Shown here: in pieces, positions 18,094 to 27,152 of the stretch
How positions within the stretch are numbered: the first letter of the stretch is position 1
Layout of the letters: each line of letters opens with the position of its first letter
DNA from: Pichia kudriavzevii
Taxonomy: Eukaryota; Ascomycota; Pichiomycetes; Pichiales; Pichiaceae
NCBI RefSeq assembly: GCF_003054445.1
Contig: NC_042507.1
Span: 372,001 to 436,000, forward strand
DNA length: 64,000 nucleotides
Direction of reading: 5' to 3'
The notes under the pieces: model-generated
What the model saw: the letters and a program-made list of their open reading frames with translations, nothing else
Told to the model about the DNA's origin: nothing
Database searches by the model: none
Program-made: the position numbers and the translations under genes

Positions 18094-18734
18094 GATTGTT
18101 GTGATTTGAAAGTTTCGAAAGATCAATACGGTAGATGCCAATCTCCTTTGCGGTGGTTTATAATCTTGTTATTCACAAATTTTTCATATACAATACCACC
18201 ATTGCCAACGAGCGCTGGGAAGTCGCCAAGGGGGTCCGACAAACTGGCGGCCTTGCCATGCAGAAAAAACTGGCATCCTTCGCGCAGCTTGCGGTTCCCG
18301 GGGGTGTATAGATACACCTGACACCGCACAGTAATGCTTACAAAGCGAAGTGAATTCGAGAGAGAAATCATTGTGGAAGACAGTCACGCTTTTTTATTTG
18401 AAAGTGAACATGATTATGAAAAATGAGAAAAGTTTCCCAATAAGGAAATTTGGCATTTATACTTACATGAAGGGGCAGGCAGTTTTACACCATATAGCTA
18501 AAAACAACCTTATACTACAAGCTATGACTACAATGAGTGGCGGTTTTACTGCTAAACTCCTAAGGCATAATACTTCTGAAACAACTATAAACCATTTCTT
18601 GTATCGCTGAATTATTGTTTAGAAAATATTTAACATCAGTACAGATTACTAGACAATTGTAGAATATATATCTATACATTGAAAAAAGTAAAATAAGAAT
18701 AAAGGTGGTACTCAAAGGACTAAGCACTAGTTGA
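18094..18734 (-). promoter_or_regulatory. RPS19 upstream region with a GC-rich block
   Basis: About 640 bases between RPS19 and the RPL18 stop. Most is AT-rich, but 18205-18320 is clearly richer in G and C. It holds a perfect inverted repeat GGTGTAT-AG-ATACACC at 18303-18318, about 210 bases upstream of the start, resembling a Rap1-like half site (GGGTGTAT) in mirror. No CACGTG is present. Short open frames on both strands here do not look like proteins. Confidence 0.5.
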
Positions 18735-19651
18735 TTAGACCTTGAAACCTCTAGATCTTCTTCTACCTCTTGCTCTTTCAAACTTTCTACCCTTAGATTG
18801 GACCTTTGGAGCCTTACCCTTGTGTGGACCGAAACCAAAGTGTCTGACAGCTTCTCTGGAGTTTCTTGGACCTCTCAAGATTAAGGTGTTCTTACCAGTT
18901 GGAGCTCTTAAAGCTAATTCATCTAAAGTGATAGCTTCACCACCGTTCTTTAAGATGGTTGCCTTTGCACTCTTGGTGAACTTTAATGCTGCAACAGTAG
19001 CCTTTGGGAAAGAGTGAAGTCTGACATCATCAGTAACGGTACCAACAACAACGACAATCTTGTTTGCATTGACTTCTGGCTTTAAAGCTCTTGCAATTCT
19101 GGAAACAGAGACTGGTGGCTTGTTAATCTTGGACAAGAATAATTGTCTCAAGACAACCTTGTTGAAAGCAGCATCAGTTCTACCTATAGTAATTTAAATG
19201 CCAAGGAGGAAACATAATGTTAGTACTTGCCATAATCGAAAGGAAAGTTGAGGCAAATAATGACATTCATCATCAACAACAACCTTTCTTTCTTTTAATT
19301 CTGCTCTATAATCGCACCTATCATTCCCACCTAGGAACTCAAGCACTTGCAGAATCAGTTGGACCAAACAAATGTTGGTCTCAACAACGGTACACTAAAA
19401 AAAGAATACCACAATGGAATTCAGGAGAAGGAATCACCCAATCTCTTCAAACCCACTAAACCATAGTAGATTATAGATAGCAAGAATCAAAAGAAACTAA
19501 AATAACGGAAACACCCATATGAATTAGATTAATACGTACGTGCTAAGAAGGAGTATAATCTTGCAAGGGATGCTAAGTAGACGTTGTCAGACTTTGGTGC
19601 AGATCTGTGACTGGACTTTTCGTGTGGCTTCTTGAAGTGATCTCTACCCAT
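18735..19651 (-). CDS. RPL18: Cytosolic large-subunit ribosomal protein eL18, one intron
   Basis: Two minus-strand exons: 19540-19651 (starting [20 protein letters not shown]) and 18735-19183. Joined, they give 186 residues, the same length as S. cerevisiae Rpl18. The junction codon C|GT (Arg) gives [15 protein letters not shown], the expected family sequence. The C-terminal part contains [41 protein letters not shown] and the basic end [11 protein letters not shown]. The promoter shows a CACGTG box. eL18 is a structural protein of the 60S subunit. Confidence 0.97.
19184..19539 (-). other. RPL18 intron
   Basis: A 356-base intron with donor GTACGT (19534-19539), branch site TACTAAC at 19219-19225 (GTTAGTA on the plus strand) and acceptor TATAG ending at 19184. 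Confidence 0.94.
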
Positions 19652-20009
19652 GGTAACTGTTTTCTTGTCGATAGAAGTAAAGAAAAAAGAAGCCTCTAAA
19701 CTAGTTGAAGAGAAAAAAAAATAGTTACAAGTAATATCTATACCTGACCAGCTCCCACGCGACACTGTGAATTTTCAGTTTTCACTTAAAAGGTTTTTTT
19801 TTCTCAGTCCGGCCCCGCTCTACAATTTTTTTCGTCGTACTTAATTCGCAATGAGGGTTTCTCTTGCTCTCCAGAGCACGTGATGGACACTAAAGCCCTG
19901 TTTTACCCAATTTGTTCGCTACATGAATTTAGATGTAAGTTGATGGTTGAATAGTATAGTTTTCAACTATTGCAAAAGTTCCATATCTCTGGACACCAGG
20001 GCAATTATC
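19652..20009. promoter_or_regulatory. Divergent promoter region of RPL18 and PAC10
   Basis: About 360 bases. It holds a CACGTG E-box at 19877-19882 in the context GCACGTGAT (a Cbf1-type site, used at ribosomal protein genes in several non-Saccharomyces yeasts), an AGGGTTT motif near 19853-19860 that resembles a Tbf1 half site, and T-rich sequence. Assignment to these factors is by motif only. Confidence 0.5.
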
Positions 20010-20621
20010 ATGTCATCTACAATTACCGATCGTTTGAAGACAGGCGAGACGAATCCACGTGGTATTCCGGAAGCCAAATTTATTGAAAACATTGAAGATT
20101 TCATTAATCCTAGAACATGCACGGATGCAGACGTCAGTAACTTTCTGAATGAATTACAAATGAGGTTAGAACAATATAAGTTTATGGAGGAGAGCAAGAG
20201 ATCTTCATTGGCCAACTTGGATACGAAAATTCCGGATATAACAAATACTCTCAACATGTGTGAATTTTTAAAGCAAAGGTCTACAGAAATTGGAAGAGAT
20301 GAACTTGATAACGAACAAAAAACAATAAGTGTTGATTATCAATTGAATGATACTATCTACGCAACTGCTAATATAGAACCTGAAAGCTGTAAATCTGTTT
20401 CTCTTTGGTTGGGTGCCAATGTCATGTTGGAGTATCCCATCGATGAGGCTATAGATATGTTATCTGAGAGATTAACTTCTACTAAACATTCCAAAGAAAT
20501 AACATTGGAAGATTTAGAATTTTTGAGAGCAAATATCACTACCATGGAAGTTAATTTAGCTCGTGTTTACAATTGGGATGTTCAGCGTAGAAAGTCAGCT
20601 GCTCAGTCTGAGGATAAATAA
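20010..20621 (+). CDS. PAC10: Prefoldin subunit 3 (Pac10)
   Basis: A 203-residue alpha-type prefoldin subunit (199 in S. cerevisiae). Prefoldin hands nascent actin and tubulin to the TRiC/CCT chaperonin. The sequence runs NPRGIPEAKFIENIEDFI, a coiled coil around QMRLEQYKFMEESKRS, the beta-hairpin segment YQLNDTIYATANIEP...VSLWLGANVMLEYPIDEA, and a second coiled coil to the end, which is the standard layout. The open frame extends 63 bases upstream at a TTG, but the ATG at 20010 aligns with the family start. It converges on the DSC2-like gene with about 110 bases between stops. Confidence 0.93.
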   Translation: MSSTITDRLKTGETNPRGIPEAKFIENIEDFINPRTCTDADVSNFLNELQMRLEQYKFMEESKRSSLANLDTKIPDITNTLNMCEFLKQRSTEIGRDELDNEQKTISVDYQLNDTIYATANIEPESCKSVSLWLGANVMLEYPIDEAIDMLSERLTSTKHSKEITLEDLEFLRANITTMEVNLARVYNWDVQRRKSAAQSEDK

Positions 20622-20729
20622 TCGGTTTACAAAACTACTTACTATTCTCAGATGTTCTGCTCAATTAGATGAGGTAATAGAGAAAAAAGAAGCAATCCAA
20701 CATAAAAAGATATAATACAAGATTGAAAT

Positions 20730-21590
20730 TTATCTGGTGAAGGTATGAAGAACTTCTTGCCCAATAGAGCGCACAGGTGTATCATTATCCTCGACACTTG
20801 GGCTTCGTTCATTTTCTTCATCTAAATCAAGAGCAGATGCGTTGTGATTACTATCAACTCCATTGTATGTAGTGTTATTTCTCCCTTCTCTAGCAAAGCT
20901 CTTTTCATGTGTAATTTTAAAGTAGATTGGATCTAGAAATCCCAATGACGTGTCTGTTAATGGCAATAAGTTTTGAAAATAAAGAATACCGATGAAGTAC
21001 CCTATGCTTGAGACAATTAATGAAGATACGCCTTCCGTTAAGGATAAAATTCCAAATAGAAAATGAACAGGAAAAGCGTCCGATAAGGGTAAGATTGCAC
21101 CATCTCCAAAGATTCGCAAGCTCGTGGCGTTGGTAAAATCAAATTCGGCAACATATGTTTCCGGTATAAAGCGAGAGAATGGATAATATAGCCCGAATAA
21201 TATTCCAAATGGTCCTGATGGAATGAATATGTCAAAATCAAAGGTGAAGAACAAAAAGAAACTAAGAAATGTCACAATAAGTAAATTATAGGAATAGAGT
21301 AGAACCAATATTTTAAACATTTTCAAACTTCCGTATAGTCTTTCCAACCCTTTCAATCGTAGCAAAATTAACACAGAAGCTAATGTTATCTCTGATTGAT
21401 TCTGGAATTGCAATTGCAAGATTAGAAGTCTCCAAAACTGATTCCATTTACTAATAAATGGATCCCAGGCAAATAAGAAAAAAGGCTTCCATCCCATTAC
21501 GGAAAAAAATAACGGCAACCCTATTATGGAGATGGTTAGTGAAGACATCACAGGCTGCAGCTTGAATCCCTTGGGTAAGATTGACGACAT
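20730..21590 (-). CDS. DSC2: Rhomboid-like multispanning membrane protein, probable Dsc2
   Basis: A 286-residue protein with about six hydrophobic segments and a polar C-terminal tail of about 60 residues. The motif WDPFISKWNQFWRLL near the first loop, followed by an ESE-like helix and LRLKGLERLYGS, resembles the pseudo-rhomboid of the Dsc E3 ligase complex (S. cerevisiae YOL073C, human UBAC2). No catalytic Gly-x-Ser of active rhomboids is seen, as expected for a pseudoprotease. If right, it acts in Golgi/endosome ER-associated degradation. A C-terminal UBA domain is not evident, so the assignment is probable only. It shares a divergent promoter of about 200 bases with the PEX8-like gene. Confidence 0.6.
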   Translation of the reverse strand: MSSILPKGFKLQPVMSSLTISIIGLPLFFSVMGWKPFFLFAWDPFISKWNQFWRLLILQLQFQNQSEITLASVLILLRLKGLERLYGSLKMFKILVLLYSYNLLIVTFLSFFLFFTFDFDIFIPSGPFGILFGLYYPFSRFIPETYVAEFDFTNATSLRIFGDGAILPLSDAFPVHFLFGILSLTEGVSSLIVSSIGYFIGILYFQNLLPLTDTSLGFLDPIYFKITHEKSFAREGRNNTTYNGVDSNHNASALDLDEENERSPSVEDNDTPVRSIGQEVLHTFTR

Positions 21591-21789
21591 ATTGATGAGT
21601 GGTATGCAAAATTTTAGTTGTGTAAGACTTTGGTTGCTCTGAACAAGATCGAATCTATGGAGCAGTGTCTCACATAATTAATTGAAAATGGTGATCGCTA
21701 CAATTCTGATATCTGCAATGTGCACCCGTTTACTCACAAGCCTTTTTTTTTGAATTGTGCAGCTAAAGCCCACAACTCCTTTGACAACC

Positions 21790-23751
21790 ATGAGTAGTTT
21801 GGATAAGAAGTTCGGTAACCAAGGGAGGCACTTGCTACAGCTTGAATACGATACTATCAATCGGAAAAGAGAGTTTCCAATTCCTACAGAATTAGATTAT
21901 TTATTCCATGATATTGAACATTGTAATTCGTTTGAGACACCACCCGATAAAATCATTTCATACTTAGTGAATTATTATCCAAAGTTAAAAAATAAAGAGA
22001 ATGTTGAGTTATTGACTAAGGTCTTTTTGAAATGCCCTGTTTTTTTTCAATCCTTCCATTCGGTTACATTGAATAATAGCTCGAAGATAGTTAACGCCTT
22101 TCACTTCATTTTATATGAAAAGTTCAAAATTACAAACCCAACTGTAAGCTTTATCGACTTTCAATCGTCAATTTATACAGCTATGCTTGCAACTCTTCAG
22201 GATGATCCTACATCGTATTGGAAAATATTACCTGTTTTGGCTGGTTGTATTTCTTCGGTCAAGTCTATGAATATGTATAATTCCACCCCGGAGTATAACA
22301 ATGTTATCAAAAAATTGAACCACTTATTTTGCCATATGTTCAGTGATCTTTACATTCATTTGAATATTACTCCATTGCCATTAGAGATAAGTTATTCTTA
22401 CTTAATCATTCTTTGTGCTGCTCAGGAGAATATGAGCGATGCTTTCTATCGGAAATTACTAAATACTAATCCAACGTTGTTATCGGTGGTTACTTCTTTG
22501 ATATTTTACTCGACTGAAGGTTTAAAAGAAGGTTCTGTATTATTTTCACCAAATACTTACAACAGCTTGGTACAAAAATCCCCTGTTATAAGAAACATGA
22601 ATAGATTGGTCTTTCTTTACGGAAGGTTATGTAGAGGTATGCCTCAAACAACCAACTCACTCTATCAAATATATATGTCTCTTGGTTGCATTGTTTCGTT
22701 TTGCTTGAATATCTCTAATGAAGAATTGGAGAATTTATTGCACGATACCAAATGGGATTTAGCAAAGTACACCTTTTTTTCAATCGTCATAGTTTTTGAG
22801 CATTCTACTGCAGCAATAATTTCAGGCAAACACGGCATCAACAAATGGTCTTCGGACATTGCAACTCAAGTTCTATTTTGTTTTTTCCAGCTATCGTTTA
22901 TTCTTGATCAAATTGGAACAGGAGGTTTTGACTCCTATAACTTTGCTTTCAGTTCAGCAACTAGTTTCTTAAATGAAAACGATCATGAAGCAGCTAATTC
23001 TCTCGCTCAGTCGATGTTGAATAATCTACCATCTACGAAAACCCAACTATCTGGGAATGGGACTTCCAAATTGAATTTTTTCCTCAGGACGGTGGAAGTT
23101 CTACTCCCATCATTGAAAGAGTCTTTCAAGAAAATGGTGTTATTTCCTCTGATAGATAGAGTTATGTTTAATGGCGCACCATCAAGTATAGAATTTTGTC
23201 ACTCAATTATGATTAAACGTTTAGGCATGTCCTCCGCAGAAGAAATATCGAAACTGCAAGATATAATATATCCGTACTTTGGACAAGTTCTTATACAATT
23301 TCCTAAGGTTCTATCGTTGTCTCAAACTACGCTAATCGTCGAAACCTGCGGGGGAGTACTACCACCGGGAACCTCACATTTTAAAGCCGTTTTGTTTGAT
23401 CTAGTTAAATTTCAGATTTCAATGTCAGGGTATTCACCTTTACCAGCAAGATCAGTTCAGCAGAATGGGAAAACCATTACTATCCCAGAAAAGCTACATA
23501 CAAGGAAGTCGGGACTTGTGTCTTTTCTTATAATTATGCTAAGATTTGTAGAAGTGGATGAGCTTATTTTGAGATTGAATGAGGTAAAGAAAGAGATAGA
23601 TATGCTAGTAGGAGAACGAGATATTTATAAGCTATATGATATTTTATGGGAAACGATACTTGTCATTAATAAATTTGACACACAGGTTGGACAAATGGCT
23701 ATATCATGGTGGTACGAAACAGTAAACAGTGGACAGGTTCCAAAATTATAA
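21790..23751 (+). CDS. PEX8: Probable peroxisomal biogenesis protein Pex8
   Basis: A 653-residue mainly alpha-helical protein, started at the first ATG (the open frame begins at a GTG 33 bases earlier). It ends in the tripeptide PKL, a permitted variant of the peroxisomal targeting signal PTS1, preceded by a WWYE motif. Pex8 is an intraperoxisomal peripheral membrane protein of the import machinery; it ends in a PTS1 and is poorly conserved outside yeasts. Length, helical character, isoleucine/leucine-rich repeats and the C-terminal end fit that family. The body is not conserved enough for me to be sure from reading alone. It converges on MCM6 with 50 bases between stops. Confidence 0.68.
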   Translation: MSSLDKKFGNQGRHLLQLEYDTINRKREFPIPTELDYLFHDIEHCNSFETPPDKIISYLVNYYPKLKNKENVELLTKVFLKCPVFFQSFHSVTLNNSSKIVNAFHFILYEKFKITNPTVSFIDFQSSIYTAMLATLQDDPTSYWKILPVLAGCISSVKSMNMYNSTPEYNNVIKKLNHLFCHMFSDLYIHLNITPLPLEISYSYLIILCAAQENMSDAFYRKLLNTNPTLLSVVTSLIFYSTEGLKEGSVLFSPNTYNSLVQKSPVIRNMNRLVFLYGRLCRGMPQTTNSLYQIYMSLGCIVSFCLNISNEELENLLHDTKWDLAKYTFFSIVIVFEHSTAAIISGKHGINKWSSDIATQVLFCFFQLSFILDQIGTGGFDSYNFAFSSATSFLNENDHEAANSLAQSMLNNLPSTKTQLSGNGTSKLNFFLRTVEVLLPSLKESFKKMVLFPLIDRVMFNGAPSSIEFCHSIMIKRLGMSSAEEISKLQDIIYPYFGQVLIQFPKVLSLSQTTLIVETCGGVLPPGTSHFKAVLFDLVKFQISMSGYSPLPARSVQQNGKTITIPEKLHTRKSGLVSFLIIMLRFVEVDELILRLNEVKKEIDMLVGERDIYKLYDILWETILVINKFDTQVGQMAISWWYETVNSGQVPKL

Positions 23752-23801
23752 AATTACAGAATGCTTAATATATCACATGTATAGATTACAACACGACTCC
23801 T

Positions 23802-26800
23802 CTAATCTTCTTGAACTTCATCCTCTTGTTCAAACTCACCTAGTAGGTCTTCTAATGAACAATTTGGATGAATTATGTAAATAAGTTTTTTGTTAAGTTC
23901 CTTATTCTTACGTCTTCTCCAATTGTTTTGCTCTGCAATCGTTGCCTCGCGCTCAGCCTCATTCATATCAGGAGTGATTATTAGATCAGGAGGCATTTGA
24001 TCTTGGGTAAAATCAGTCGGATCTGGATTCACACGCATCAAGACATTATCCTTAACAAGTTTGTTCAACACTTTCTTGGCAATCTTTAGCTCCTTGTAGT
24101 ATTCTTGAACAGAATCAAGTTGGTCTTCAATCGCATTCATGTACCAATCCAACAATTCTTTTTGTGTATAACCAGTTGTAGCAATATTTTCTTCATCACC
24201 ATCATCGGCATCTGTTCTATCTATTTCGTTCTCTCTTTCCTTGATTCTTTGTAAGAACAGGTTACGAAGGTTGACAAAAACTTGGTATGGAATATGCGTC
24301 TTCTCTTTTTGGGTGGAGGCCGATGCATGCTGGGATTGCAGATCTTGAGCAGACCTCATATCTTCATCACCGTCCTCTTGCATACCATGATCACTACCAT
24401 GATCTTCATGATTATTGTTTCCACGATCACCAACAGCGTCTGTATTATCATCATAATCATTATCATCATAATCATTATCGTCGATCTCCAAATCTTCCTT
24501 CTCAACTCTGATGATTGATTGCTTCAATAGGTCATAAGCTTCGGCAACAAACGCTGGCACAACGTCATCTTTACAATTAGCCCTGGCAATTGCTTCAGAT
24601 AATCTAATAAGAGATTCCAACTGTCTAACTGTAATCCTATAACTTGCCCGACCATCTTTTCCATCATCCGCACGCAACTCCTTATACCTTTGGATCAAGT
24701 AAGCTCTTGCTTCCCTTGTAAGCCTAGGTTTGATATTTCTGGCATACCTAATATATCTCAGTACTTGCTCCTTGGAATAAGGCGGGTGCAATGCATCATC
24801 TCTGAATAAATGCAAGTTAACAATATGGGTAGCCAACTGTGTATCGACAGCCTCATTACATTCATCCAAGATAACAAAAAACAAATCAAATCTCGATAAA
24901 ATTGGCCCCGTCATACTCAAATTACTTCTCAACCCTACTTTTGTGTTATATCTACCACCGATTGGATTTGCAGCAGCTAAAATAGATGTTCTTGCATTTA
25001 GAGTAGCATGGATCCCTGCTTTGGCAATTGAAATTGTCTGCTGTTCCATTGCTTCATGAATAGCCACTTGATCAGCAATATCCATCTTATCAAATTCGTC
25101 AATACAGCAAATACCGTTATCTGCTAACATTAAAGCACCAGCTTCAATAGTAAATTCACCACTTTCTTCATCCTTAACAACTGAAGCAGTCAAACCAGCA
25201 GCTGATGACGCCTTACCTGAGGTATAAACTGATCTTGGGGAGAACCCGTTCACCCATTTCAAGAACTGCGATTTTGCACACGATGGATCACCAACAATGC
25301 AGACGTTGATATCACCCCTGAGGTTTATTCCTTCAATAGTTCTTTTATGAACCCCACCCAGTAGTTGCAAAAGAACCCCCTTTTTGACGACCTCGTGTCC
25401 ATAAACTGTCGGGCAAATTGATTGAACCAATTTAGAGTAAACGTTTCTATCAGAAACCATATCTCTTAATTCATCAACCTCAGACGAAGTTAAATTCGAC
25501 AAAAAAACTTCCAAGGAAGAACTGCTATCATCTTCTCCCTCATCTAAATCTTTGCCTGACATTGAACTAACATGACAACCTAAAAATGCAATTTTATAAG
25601 TTAAGTCACGAGCCCCTAAAGATCTCATATTAATACCAGAAGTTAAAGGATCTGAAGCAGCCGAGGAACCCCTAGTACGAATTGTTGCAGCCTTAATTCC
25701 CGGCAATTGGTACTGTGTTATATCAGGTAAAACTATCTCTGTACCAGTAAACTTACATTTATCCCCCGGCTTTGCCTTGTCAACTAACTCACCCCTCAAA
25801 ATGATGTCCAAGGTACGTGGCATTGAACCATTCGGGATTTCATTTGAATTCTCTTGTATTCTCACTTTTTGCCAATCTAAAAAATGGGATTTGGCAATAT
25901 TCAGCGTCCATTCTGATTGATTCACACATGTGTTATTAATACAAGAGGTAGGCTCTGTAAACTTAAAAGTCTGTTCGACGTTGGTGATTAATGCCTTACA
26001 CACATCACACGTGAAAGCGGCTTTGTAAAGTTCGGGCCTGATTTCACTCGTTCTGGTGACAGTGCCTGAAATGGCCATCAACATACCAATATTTTCTGCC
26101 TTTAACTCTCTAATTCTATGAACTGTAGATAAATTGAAAAATGAAAGTTGAAAGTCTCTTTCGACAGACTTAGAGGCGTCTTCTGTGGCCGTAATAGTAG
26201 TCGAGCGTCTCAGATATTCTGGCTGATGTTGTGCCACAACTTTACGCAAAGCAGCTTGAAGGGCTGGCAAGAACCTATAAAATTGCTCCAATATTGCATC
26301 TGCCAAAATACCGTCTTGGTAGGAAACTAGATGCTTAAAGTCAACTTCAAGTAAGGTGCTTTCATCATTGACCATTTTAGCAATTTTCCCAATATACAAT
26401 TTACCGTCAAAATTTTCATCATAACTAGGATCATCCTGTGGGATCTTGAAAGATTCTAAAAACTCTTCAAACGATTCTAAAACAGTCTCGGAAATTTTGT
26501 CCGTAACTTTTGTAACGTTTGCAACACCTCTATTCACACGTATCCTTTGGGCTGTTTCACTAGCTTCTGGCGCACCGTGCCCTAGATTGGGATTCTCATT
26601 GCCATCTCTACCTGTAGTAGAATGTGGCAATCCACTACTAGTTAAATTACCTCCCAAAAACGAAGACTGCGTATTTTGGTGTTGTGATGTTTCGTCTAAA
26701 TTGAAATCAGAAAGCTGGGAGGACAATGGATTTTCTCTGGGTCTACCATATGAGAGTAGCGGCGACGAGTTAACGTTGGACATTGATGAGTATAGGACCT

Positions 26801-26984
26801 GTGCTTCGCTTCTTCTTGTCCCTCCGAAGAAGATACAATTATGAAAATGCTCAGCACGTATATTTTGTTGAACTTTGGGCATACATTCACGCATGGCTAA
26901 GAAATTTGGTGTTCGAGATTTTCTATTGCGCACTTCAAAGCTTGAAGATAGGATAAATTTAATTACACTTCCTGATTGAGACAT
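23802..26984 (-). CDS. MCM6: MCM helicase subunit Mcm6
   Basis: A subunit of the Mcm2-7 replicative helicase (1017 residues in S. cerevisiae). Numbered from the upstream ATG, the Zn finger is at C326/C329/C348/C353, Walker A GDPSCAKS at 565-572, Walker B CIDEFD at 627-632 and the arginine finger SRFD at 697-700. The AAA+ core is nearly identical to other Mcm6 proteins. The frame from 26984 gives 1060 residues, but the first 67 look unlike protein-coding sequence. A second ATG at 26783 starts MSNVNSSPLLSYGRP, an MCM-like N-terminus, and is probably the real start (993 residues). An acidic DNDYDD-type repeat (about 855-880) and a winged-helix C-terminus follow the core. Confidence 0.96.
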   Translation of the reverse strand: MSQSGSVIKFILSSSFEVRNRKSRTPNFLAMRECMPKVQQNIRAEHFHNCIFFGGTRRSEAQVLYSSMSNVNSSPLLSYGRPRENPLSSQLSDFNLDETSQHQNTQSSFLGGNLTSSGLPHSTTGRDGNENPNLGHGAPEASETAQRIRVNRGVANVTKVTDKISETVLESFEEFLESFKIPQDDPSYDENFDGKLYIGKIAKMVNDESTLLEVDFKHLVSYQDGILADAILEQFYRFLPALQAALRKVVAQHQPEYLRRSTTITATEDASKSVERDFQLSFFNLSTVHRIRELKAENIGMLMAISGTVTRTSEIRPELYKAAFTCDVCKALITNVEQTFKFTEPTSCINNTCVNQSEWTLNIAKSHFLDWQKVRIQENSNEIPNGSMPRTLDIILRGELVDKAKPGDKCKFTGTEIVLPDITQYQLPGIKAATIRTRGSSAASDPLTSGINMRSLGARDLTYKIAFLGCHVSSMSGKDLDEGEDDSSSSLEVFLSNLTSSEVDELRDMVSDRNVYSKLVQSICPTVYGHEVVKKGVLLQLLGGVHKRTIEGINLRGDINVCIVGDPSCAKSQFLKWVNGFSPRSVYTSGKASSAAGLTASVVKDEESGEFTIEAGALMLADNGICCIDEFDKMDIADQVAIHEAMEQQTISIAKAGIHATLNARTSILAAANPIGGRYNTKVGLRSNLSMTGPILSRFDLFFVILDECNEAVDTQLATHIVNLHLFRDDALHPPYSKEQVLRYIRYARNIKPRLTREARAYLIQRYKELRADDGKDGRASYRITVRQLESLIRLSEAIARANCKDDVVPAFVAEAYDLLKQSIIRVEKEDLEIDDNDYDDNDYDDNTDAVGDRGNNNHEDHGSDHGMQEDGDEDMRSAQDLQSQHASASTQKEKTHIPYQVFVNLRNLFLQRIKERENEIDRTDADDGDEENIATTGYTQKELLDWYMNAIEDQLDSVQEYYKELKIAKKVLNKLVKDNVLMRVNPDPTDFTQDQMPPDLIITPDMNEAEREATIAEQNNWRRRKNKELNKKLIYIIHPNCSLEDLLGEFEQEDEVQED

Positions 26985-27152
26985 ACTTTATAATAAAAAA
27001 TTGTGAAGCACGTTAAGCTGATGAGGAAGGGTTGCCCAGCTTGGGTAGGTATAAACGTAGTATAACGGATAGAATATAAGAATGATGAAAAGACTAATAA
27101 TTTTTAAACGAAATATAGTGGAAAAACAAAGAGGAAGAAAAAAAGATTCTAC

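Noticed and set aside
18064-18610. Short frames in the RPS19 promoter
   Set aside because: No conserved content; they overlap the first RPS19 exon or regulatory sequence.
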